In this document: positions 55,512 through 64,000 of the stretch, piece by piece
Layout: each line of letters starts with the position of its first letter
How positions within the stretch are numbered: position 1 is the first letter of the stretch
DNA from: Axinella damicornis
Lineage: Eukaryota > Porifera > Demospongiae > Axinellida > Axinellidae
Assembly: GCA_963931865.1 (NCBI GenBank)
Contig: OZ007509.1
Coordinates: 20,118,227-20,182,226, forward strand
Reading direction: 5' to 3'
Length of the DNA: 64,000 nucleotides
Translations under genes and position numbers: made by a program
Notes under the pieces: generated by a model
The model's input: only the letters and a program-made list of their open reading frames with translations
Told to the model about the DNA's origin: nothing
Databases searched by the model: none

Positions 55512-56125
55512 CCTGAACCATACGATAAGGTCGCTCAAGATCAAGTAGTTATACTAGCGGCTAGAGACAGGAATAAAAAAATTGGACAACTTTGAACGGT
55601 TAAACTGAGTGTTGTGGGAACGAGACATTGACATTCCTTGCGCGCGCCTCAGATCTGGCCGCATGCTAGTTTTGCGTGCAAAAAGAAGGCGTTTCCAAAG
55701 TTGTGCTAATTTTCATAATTGTGCACTCGTACTCCGAGGGCGCCAAGGGATTGAGAGTAGTACTACGTGCACGCGCAGTGAGTACCTGTGTGCCGTGTGT
55801 GTGCGCATACACTGTGCAGTCTAAGTCTAACTTCTGTATATACTCCGCTTGCAAACAAGCCGTTCGTTGTGTTACATGCGAAAGGGGGCAGAGCTAGCTA
55901 TAGCTAGTCTCGCGCAGCTCGCGTGGCCAGATCCACCTGCAAAGGTGGGTCTGGCCACGCGAGACTAGAGCTAGCTGAGCTGCGGGCAATCGCAATGAGT
56001 AGGCGACTTGCCTGTTTTATGTGTTCAGACCTACTAGTGAGAGGTTGCAGTTTCAACAGTAGTGTCTGGTCCAGTGTGGTCTATCTCCTCCGACCCTCTG
56101 TCTCCTGCTCACACCCACACAGACA
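55512..56125. promoter_or_regulatory. Divergent promoter region of the SPFH and filamin genes
   Basis: The two start codons face away from each other 614 bp apart, so both promoters and 5' untranslated regions must share this segment, unless upstream non-coding exons exist. It has GC-rich stretches (GCGCGC, CACGCGCAG) and no clear TATA box. A mobile hairpin sits at 55905-55967. Confidence 0.5.
55905..55967. mobile_element. Hairpin of the TAGTCTCG family in the divergent promoter
   Basis: The stem CTCGCGTGGCCAGA..CC pairs with GG..TCTGGCCACGCGAG and the outer end is TAGTCTCGCG. GAGCTAGCT occurs at 55891-55899 and 55968-55976, consistent with a 9-bp duplication separated by 5 extra bases on the left. 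Confidence 0.65.
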
Positions 56126-59100
56126 ATGGAGAATGGTCATCTACCTGCAGATGCAGCCAATGCTGATGTGAAAACCCACAGGTGAGTTTGGATGTGTGTT
56201 CTGAAAGCCTGAATGTATGTGTGTCTGTGTGAGTGTGTGTGTTGGGGGAGGTGGGAGGGGCAACAGTTTATGAAAGAACATCACCTTCTCAAAACGTTTG
56301 TGTAGATTTCACGCAGTATAATGCCTCCTCGTTAAACTTAAAATGAGTCTGCAGCTCTGTTTGACTGGTGGAACGTATTGTCCTGCCTGGTGTGTGTTTT
56401 GGTCTGATTGACCACTATTGTTCAAAATCTAGTCACGACTGAGCTAACCATAGCAGCAACACGACCACCCACCACAGCCATTGTCTGACGTAGATAGACT
56501 GAGACTGTATGTTGTCAGTGGCGTAGCAAGGATTTCATTGATGCCAGGGCCTCAGTAGCGGATCTAGAAATTTAGAAATGGGGGTTCAGCAGGTTGTTTG
56601 GCACATGCACAGCGCACCGCCGAAGGTGGTGCGCAGAGCTGCGAAGCGGGGATCAGTCCGCGCGAAGCACGGACATTTTTTTTGCGTGTTCTTTTTAGCG
56701 ATCAGGAAGCACTCTCGTAGCATCTCTACGCATTCTGGACACGTTCCCAGACGCAAAGAAGATTGACTAAGTAACCAGTAAGTAATCGATGTGTGGGGCT
56801 GTTAGCTTCCTTCTTTTGATCGTCGACGGATTAACCACGTGGACAGTCGATTGAACACTGCATTTTGCTTTATTTTCTAATTATACGTATAGCTATACAG
56901 AAACAAAAATAATTGATGGTAAATTAAAATTGTGTAGCAGCGTAAACCTAGCTAGCTCAAGACTATGTCTGCCTTCAGCCCGCGAACGGTCAAATAATTA
57001 AAGTAGGTAAGTTGCTCTTACATTTCAAACATGCAGCTTGCTTTTCTGCCTTGAGTGTATGGTTGTGTGACACTACTGGTAGCAGTAACAGGCCAGTAAA
57101 ACGACTTAAAAGATAGGCAAGTTGTGGCTGATGCCCGGGCTTGGCTACGCCACTGTGTGTTGTCTCCTAGCATGCAGCGAAGGTTTTGAAAATTATTCAG
57201 GTGGTTAGCTTCAGATGAGAGATTTACAGTTTTTATTGTTGGTAAAATTTCCTACTTGAAAGTGATGCTGTGATAACTGCATGTATTTATCTGTTTTCCC
57301 CTGAGACCCACCTTGTGTATCTCCAGTGCCATCAGTGAACCACAGCGACCCTCACTAGCCTAAACTATTGTGTCTACGGGGTAGATATCACATTCGTTTG
57401 ACTTCTATTGAGAATGTGAATTTTCAGCAGGTCACTGATGATGACTAGGGGAGTTCTATTGAAGGGGGGGGGGGGGGGGGGGGGGGGGGGGACAAGATCA
57501 CATGTGTTGTTACTTGTGTGATGTCATTGAAACTCGCTCAACCAAGGCAGCTTTGTGTGTTCAATGCATCCTGAAGAGTACCCTCAATGAAGAGACTGCA
57601 AGCTGCTATGCCACTATACATGTCCATGTACACAAGTAACTTATGTACGTGACCATGCAACTTCATTAGAATATTAGACTTGTCCTCCGCACTGTGAGCA
57701 CGTGCTGCAGTGGTTCAAGTGTGTGGATATCCCTCTTGTCTCTCAGGCATGACAAAGATGTGCGCCGGGAGAGCGATGTTTTCACCAAGATCAGCTCACA
57801 CCCGGAGACGAACCCAACACCACGGAAACCCTCGAAGAACAGTCGATCGGAACAAACATGGGTGAAGACCCAGGAGAGTACGTTCACCAAGTGGGTCAAC
57901 AGCCACCTCAAGGGCACTGGCCAGGAGGTGAGCAGCTAGCGGCGGGCTGGTTGGACTGCAAGTATGGGTGTGTATGTGTTAGAGACATGTGGAGAGGGAG
58001 GAGGAGAAGGGGAGTGGGCCAATGGCAGGAAACGTCTTCTCAAGATATGTTAATTCTGTCCCTCCCCAGATCAATAACCTCAGTGCAGACATGAAGGACG
58101 GCCTCATACTGATAGCGCTGATGGAGCAGCTCCGGGGCTCTGAGATAAACAGGCGGTAAGAAGGAGTGCAGGTGTGAGTGCAGTGAGGGGAGTGCAGGTG
58201 TTATAGTGGGAGGGGTGTGCAGGTGTGAGTGGGGAGGGGAGTGCAGGTGTGAATGGGGAGGGGGTGTGGGCATTCATTAGCATGCAGGGAGAGGAGTGTG
58301 AAGAGGAAAGGAGTTTGGGTGTGAGTGGGGAGGAAGTGTGGGTGGTGCAGCTTGCAGAAGGTTCTGCATTCTGTAGGGGTCAATTGTATTCACCAGATTT
58401 ATTGAATGAACAGCAAATCCCTCCCTCCCTCGAAGGTACCACAAGTCCCCCAAGATGCGTGTTCAGCAGGTGGAGAATGTGGAGATTGCCTTGGAAGTTA
58501 TGAAAGAGGAGGGCATTCACGTCGTCTCAATCAGTGAGTCAAGAATTAGTTTCATATACATGTACATTGAGGAGGGAACTTCAGCAATACTCTAGTATGA
58601 AACAGTGATAATTGCCCTTCACGGTTCCATGGGGAATCCCCCATTAGATCCTTCCACCACCTAGGGTCTCACTCTGTTAACCCTAGATGTAGGCGGAATT
58701 TAGTGAATTGGTCACTGGTTTTGTATGTGTTCCTGTGGAAACTTTTAGTCTGCTAGCACTTCCCTCACTCCCCTCCCCTTCCTACCTCTCCTCCCTCACT
58801 CCCCTTCCTACCCCTTCATCTCCAGGCCCCACGGACATAGTGGATGGGAACCAGAAGCTCATCCTCGCTATTCTCTGGAGAGTGGTCCTCCACTACCAGA
58901 TACATGCAGCTTCTACACTTGAACATAGGGCCTCAGCCACCCAAGAAGCTGCTCCTCGAATAAAGACCCGCAACGTCCTCCTGTCGTGGTTCCGTGCTAT
59001 CCTGCCACTCTCCAACATCACCAACTTCACAACCGATTGGAATGACGGGCTCAATCTCTCCACCCTTGTCGACTACTGCAAGCCCGGTCTGATTCCAAAC

Positions 59101-62067
59101 CATGCCACTCTCGACCCAAACAACGGTCTCCAGAATGTTACAAATGCCATGGACCTCGCTGAGGAGAATTTTGGCATCCCTCAGGTGCTGCATCCTGAGG
59201 ACCTTGCAGTTGAGAAGCCCGATGAGCAATCCGTCATGACATACTTGTCCTACTTCTGCCGTTCAGGCTTCGTGGGACACAACAACCTCATTGAGTGGGT
59301 GAATTCAGTCCTCCCCGATAGAAACATCTCCAATTTCTTATCTGAATGGAGAGACAGCCAAAACCTCTGTGCTCTCGTCAAAGCCTTTGCTCCAGACGCT
59401 CTTCCTCCGCAGTCGACACTTGAAACCCAGTCTGCCCGGGAGAACATCCACCTTGCACTGGAGGCTGCCGAACAGGAGCTCGGGATCGCCGCCCCCAAGG
59501 ATTTCCTCTCCCCATCTGCTCACCCCCTCTCTGTCATGACCTACCTCACTCACTTCCAGTTTCTCGGACGAGACCCCGTCCACTCCCCCCACTTGGCAGC
59601 AGTCGGGCCTGGGATTGCTGGTGTCGAAGTTGGCAAAGATGCTGCATTTTCCTTTGAGGGTGACATTCCCTCAGAAAACGATCTCGCAATCAATATTACC
59701 AGCCCGGACGGTAGCCTGATTGATCTTGAGCAGACCGTCTCACCCACTGGGACAGCCTCCTACCACTACACTCCCTCTGTCCCGGGACTGTACACTGTCA
59801 ATGTGCTGTACAGTGGGGAGCATATTGATGGCTCCCCCTACTATGTGACCCACAGGGAACCAACAAGCCCTGCCCACTGTCGTGTGAGTGGAAAGGGTGT
59901 GACACGAGCGTGCGTGGGAATGGCGGCTGAGTTCTTGGTCGATTGCAGCACAGCTGGGCGCGGTAGTCTCGGCATTGAAGTAGAACCGCCCTTCAACGAT
60001 GGGAATATCTTTGCGACTGTTAGTTCAAAGCCGGATGGGATCTACCAGGTGCGATTTGTCCCTGAGAGTATCGGAGACCACATGGTTCGAGTCAACTGGG
60101 GGGGAATCCCCATCCCGAACAGTCCCTTCATTTGCCAGGTCACTAATCCCAGCATGTGTGTTGCCAGTGGTAGTGGATTGTCAACTGCCATATTAGGCCA
60201 TACTGCATCGTTCCAGGTGGCCACGGAAGGCGCTGGACCAGGGAGTCTCTCAGCGACGGTGTATGGTCCATCACAACCCGTTGAGCTCAGCCTGCTCTCA
60301 AGCCAGGATGATGTTTATGCCTACGCGTATACCCCCCAGCAGAACGGAACGTACCTGATTGACATCAAGTGGAATGGCTTCCCGGTCAGAGGAAGCCCTT
60401 TCACAGTACGGCCTGAACCAGCGACGATCGCCAGCAAGTGCTTTGTGCGTGAGATGCCTGTGGGTCGGATGCAGGTCGGGAAGGCTGTTGGTGTCATCGT
60501 CGATACCACGGCTACCGGAGGAGAGGAACGTGCCGCAATAACGGCATCTGTGAGGGGACCTTCGATGGATGAAGACTGTGAAATCGTTACGATAGAAAAA
60601 GGGGTGTATGGAATCTCCTTCCATCCCCAGTTGGTTGGGGAATACACAGTCGATATTGTGTACGGTGGCTCCCCAATCCCTGACAGCCCCCTGGACTTCA
60701 CCGTCAACGATCCCTCAAAGTGTGAAGTGAATGTTGAGATGGTGTCTAGCGGTTTGTACCAAACGGGCAAGCCCGTCACTTTCCGTGCCTCCACGTACAA
60801 CGCTGGTGAGGGCACGCTGACAGCAGCTGTGCGAGCTCCAGGGGAGGACATCCGACCCAAGGTAGTGGACGAAGGAGAGGGCAAGTACGTTGTCTCTTTC
60901 ACTCCTCCCGATGCTGGAACACACATCATCGATGTCTTGTTTGACGGTCAGTCATTTCTCTATGCCCCCATCACCATTAACGTTGAGAACAGTTTGCAGA
61001 ACATTGTTCTCACGAAGCCAGTCAGTCACACCGGGTACCACCTCGCGGATACCTTACTTGAATTTCGCTTGTTTGCTCCAAATCGAGAGGCCAGCAGGTT
61101 TGCCGTCAGTGCACTTGGGATGCAAACGGGAGCGATTCCCTCTACAGAGTTCATTACAACTGGAGACGATACGTTCAGCATCAACTTCAGGGCAGCCTAT
61201 CCCGACGATTATCGGGTTGAAATCACATATGAGCAGTTACATCTTCCAGGCTCCCCCTTCACCCTCCCCATCCGCACAACACCCTGCGCTGATAAGGTTA
61301 TGTCGTTTGACCCCATTGTTCCCCTCAGAGCCGGGATGCCAATTGAGCTCATATTTGATGCAAGCCAGGCTGGTGTCGGTGCACTCACCACAGACATCAC
61401 GTCTGCCTCGAGTGAATGGGTAGTAGCAAATGTTGAAGAGGTTTCCGGCAACCTCTACAGTGTTTCCTTTATACCCCACCAGAATGACACATTTACGATC
61501 AATGTCTTCTGGTCTGGCCTCCCCGTCAATGCTTCGCCTTTCACAATCCATTTTGAGGAGCAGCTGAAAGAGCCACCAGTGTCTGTCATGTTTGAACCAG
61601 AGATGGGTGTTCGAGGGATGCTGTCTGCCTCAGTTGTCGGGCAGAACATGGGCAAAGTGGCAACCAGTGTGCAGCAGTTCGAGCAGGGGAAGTACCAGAT
61701 CAGCTTCAGCCCTCCACGGAAAGACATCTACAACCTTCATTTGTTCTGGTTTGACCAAGAGGTCAAAGGTTCACCGTTCAAGCTTGACCTCATCTCGCCA
61801 CAGTTGCAGCGCAAACGGCAGCAGCATGCTTCCATGGTAACACTGCCGATAGACCTGGCAGAGAGGCGAGGGGTGCTGTCGGCCCTTGCAGTCGGGGAGC
61901 GGATGGGACCGGTACCAATCGATTTATCTCTCACTCAAAAGAAAGACCATGTGCGCATTGTGTTCAAGGATCGTGTGAGGGATTCCTACGACCTGTTTCT
62001 GTTCTGGAACCACAGGTTGTTGAAGGGAGCACCGTTCAAACTCGAACCACCTATGATTGTCTTTTGA
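56126..62067 (+). CDS. Filamin-like actin-binding protein with three CH domains, 1220 aa
   Basis: Exons: 56126-56181, 57747-57927, 58070-58155, 58436-58533, 58826-62067 (3663 nt, all phases match). It starts MENGHLPADAANADVKTHR. CH1, about residues 57-170, has STFTKWVNSHLKGTGQE and DIVDGNQKLILAILWRVVLH. CH2 is about 188-286 (RNVLLSWFRAILPLSNITNF). CH3 is about 293-385 (NNLIEWVNSVLPDRNISNF). From about 395, seven complete filamin Ig repeats follow with the typical ends (INWGG-like VNWGGIPIPNSPF, IKWNGFPVRGSPF, VFWSGLPVNASPF). Two shorter, diverged repeats end the protein. Filamins crosslink F-actin and anchor membrane receptors. Three CH domains instead of two recall insect jitterbug. The single 3.2-kb last exon is unusual for filamins. 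Confidence 0.88.
56516..57155. mobile_element. Non-autonomous DNA transposon in filamin intron 1, about 640 bp
   Basis: The left end is CAGTGGCGTAGCAAGG and the right end CTTGGCTACGCCACTG. TATGTTGT and TGTGTTGT flank it, an 8-bp duplication with one or two mismatches, which suits hAT-like elements. A second terminus-like motif (CAGTAGCGGATCTAGAAATT) at about 56552 suggests a nested insertion. Confidence 0.65.
57464..57491 (+). repeat. Poly(G) tract, 28 bp, in filamin intron 1
   Basis: An uninterrupted G run. Others in this window are at 43594-43618, 51019-51042 and 62912-62944. Confidence 0.9.
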
Positions 62068-62115
62068 AAACTGAAATGCAGCACAAAGCAGTGCTACTGA
62101 GCACAAGTTTCTAGG

Positions 62116-62121
62116 AATAAA
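62116..62121 (+). terminator. Polyadenylation signal of the filamin gene
   Basis: AATAAA, 49 bases after the stop codon, gives a short 3' untranslated region. No competing signal lies closer. Confidence 0.6.
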
Positions 62122-62384
62122 AATACGAAACCTGCTATTCTTATGATGTCCATTACAGCTTCGATTTTTTTAACCCACACACTTTTGTTTTAAGCTTTTT
62201 ATCGTATTGTTCTCTGTGTTGGTTGCTGTTGTCATTTGTGCACACAGGGCTAGGGCAGCCAGCTGCATTTTTATTATGTGCATAAAAATTAGACTCCTAA
62301 TTCAGATGTAATTTCCATCATATTCGATTCCCAGACGTCTGGTCACGAGATCGAGACTACCTGTAAACTATACATAGTACACTA

Positions 62385-62437
62385 CAGTCTCTGAACCAGA
62401 CCGCTTGCACATGCAAACGGTCTGGTTCCGAGACTAT
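62385..62437. mobile_element. Hairpin of the TAGTCTCG family, about 53 bp
   Basis: AGTCTCTGAACCAGACCG pairs with CGGTCTGGTTCCGAGACT. The same AACCAGACC stem appears in the long form at 16755-17131. A second half-copy (TTCCCAGACGTCTGGTCACG) lies just left, at about 62330. Confidence 0.6.
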
Positions 62438-62909
62438 TAAACCCGCTGCCGCCGGCCCCTCGATCTGCCATATGCCTGGCCATGGAGCTGGATGACTCGC
62501 TGCAGGAGTACTGCCCGGGCCATGGGCCGTGCATGTGCAGCTGCAGAGACATCAGATTCACTGAGCAGACCATAGCCGCACCTCCTGGCCCGTTGGCTCC
62601 GTCCAGCCATCGATCAGATAACTATGGTCCAGCCCCTCCATCTCATCAGCTGTGCAGTTGTGTCTTCCACGTCTGCAGTGGCATGGCTTCCCGCACCACT
62701 GCGTCAGTGCAGTGCACTATATATAGCAGACTCCACAGCACTGCACACTGCTGTCTAATACTCTCGGTGCAGGTGCATGCTCGCTAGGAGAGACGTGTTC
62801 CTGAAGCTGATTAGGAGATTGTGAACAGATTGCAAATTCTTACAGCTCTTGTAGCAGGATGGCTTCAAGGTGGAGTGCTGTGATTGCATTGTGACACAGA
62901 TTTACCTCT

Positions 62910-62945
<36 letters not shown>

Positions 62946-64000
62946 GCCGGGGAGGAGGTGTAAAGTGTGTGATCTCAATGTGCGGCTATAGGTCTGCTTT
63001 CGTACAATTACTTACTGAAGAAAAAGCTACTTTTGTAGTACAGAAACAGATAACATTGTTAGAGCTACAACAGTAGATGTCATTCAGTAATATCATGGTG
63101 ATACAGTTTAGGAAGTACAACACAATACACATGCAGTATGTTAGCTAGAGTACGAGACTAAGGATGAGGCTGTGTAACTAGTTACTACTGACACCTCATG
63201 TTCCTCACCTCGATCTCCCCTCCATCCCACACGTCTCCTCCCTCCACACCTCCCCTGTCTGCACCTCTCCCTTGCTGCACCTATCCGCTGTCCACACCTC
63301 TCCTCTCCTTAGATGGTGCCTGGTGCTCCTCTCCTGTGCAGCTGCGGTCTACTTCTGTCATGCTGTACCAACTGACACACGTTAGGAGATATATTAAGTA
63401 GTATTGTCAAAGCTCAACTTGTTAATGTAGGATCGCTTGGTTATATATGAATATGTTGCGAGAAGGTCATGGTACTGGCGTTATGATCAGATTCAGCGCT
63501 ATCAACGGACTTTCAACCAGTGGGAGATTTCAATTCAGAAAACGACGTTTCGACCGAGTTTTGTCGAAACGTCGTTTTCTGAATTGAAATCTCCGACTGG
63601 TTGAAAGTCCGTTGATAGTGCTGAATCTTATATATGAATGCCTTTGGTCACCATTATAGTGCATGTACAGATACTTGAAATCACAACACTTTTGTATTCG
63701 TATGTGGCATGTGCACATGTGCTTGAGAATGTGGTGAATATCTCTGTGGTCAAGCTAAGCGTCCTTTAGCAGAGATGGCAAACAGTGGTAGTGTAGTCAG
63801 ATGTAGAGCTCGGACTGGTCCAATGCAAGGAAGATATCCCCCTGCTGACCATCATCTTCACGGGCCTGGTTAGCTCTGTAATGTCTACCCACACACTGTT
63901 ACTGAATGTGCCAAACCATTGTTCCTTACGAACTGTCACTGAATGTGCCAAACCATTGTTCCTTACAAACTCAGTTGATTTTCCACACTTATCTATCATG
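62438..64000. other. No gene recognised
   Basis: This stretch holds a 33-bp poly(G) run (62912-62944), pyrimidine-rich low-complexity sequence (about 63200-63320), a foldback (63490-63627) and a 37-bp direct repeat (63898-63934 and 63935-63971). Open frames such as 62482-62787 show no domain and no homologue in the window. Confidence 0.5.
63490..63627. mobile_element. Foldback with two 64-bp arms
   Basis: 63490-63553 pairs with 63564-63627 around a 10-nt loop with two mismatches. The innermost stem ends in GACGTTTCGA, the same core as in the foldback at 46969-47109, although the outer arms are unrelated. Confidence 0.85.

Noticed and set aside
62482..62787. Cys-rich 101-residue protein starting MELDDSLQEYC
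   Set aside because: Good start context, but no recognisable domain, no splice or polyadenylation support, and it lies among repeats; left as unproven.

Overview
This is a eukaryotic, animal-type window. Genes have short introns with GT-AG borders, there is a filamin with three calponin-homology (CH) domains, and DNA transposons, non-LTR and LTR retroelements, minisatellites and poly(G) runs are dense. The combination of many death-fold/Kelch proteins with a block ending in 'TWxIPS...VSVDGVxIY', which I associate from memory with sponge predicted proteins, suggests a demosponge. That assignment is an inference and was not tested by search.

Layout: (1) 1-1420 is the 3' end of a BEL/Pao LTR retrotransposon (integrase plus a probable LTR). 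(2) 1430-48576 is a minus-strand tandem array of one multi-exon gene. I could splice it by eye in four copies (A 2411-7748, B 9483-17413, E 34075-40354, F 40832-48576). A fifth copy (D 22861-30985) has its first coding exon split by a LINE. There is also a Kelch-only fragment (C, about 18.2-18.8 kb) and, at the left edge, the promoter-side remains of a further copy (Z). The predicted protein is: 17-residue N-terminus, Death domain, about 260-residue uncharacterised block ('X'), short phase-0 linker exons, and a Kelch repeat domain of about 280 residues in one terminal exon. (3) 49055-55511, minus strand, is an 11-exon gene for a 414-residue SPFH/band-7-like protein with a C-terminal coiled coil. 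One of its introns holds a 1.75-kb minisatellite. (4) 56126-62067, plus strand, is a five-exon filamin-like gene (1220 aa), divergent from the SPFH gene across about 614 bp. (5) 62068-64000 is non-coding as far as I can see, with a hairpin, a poly(G) tract, a foldback element and a short tandem duplication.

Two results stand out. The first is the tandem Death-X-Kelch family. Its exon phases are symmetric (Death exon 1-1, linker exons 0-0), so exons can be lost, doubled or swapped without breaking the frame, and the copies show exactly that. The second is a family of very short mobile hairpins with ends like TAGCCTCG/TAGTCTCG. They are 18 to about 377 bp long and usually flanked by 9-bp direct repeats. 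Paralogous array copies provide empty sites for several of them.

All exon borders were read by eye from splice motifs, reading phase and comparison between the copies. No transcript data or similarity search was available.
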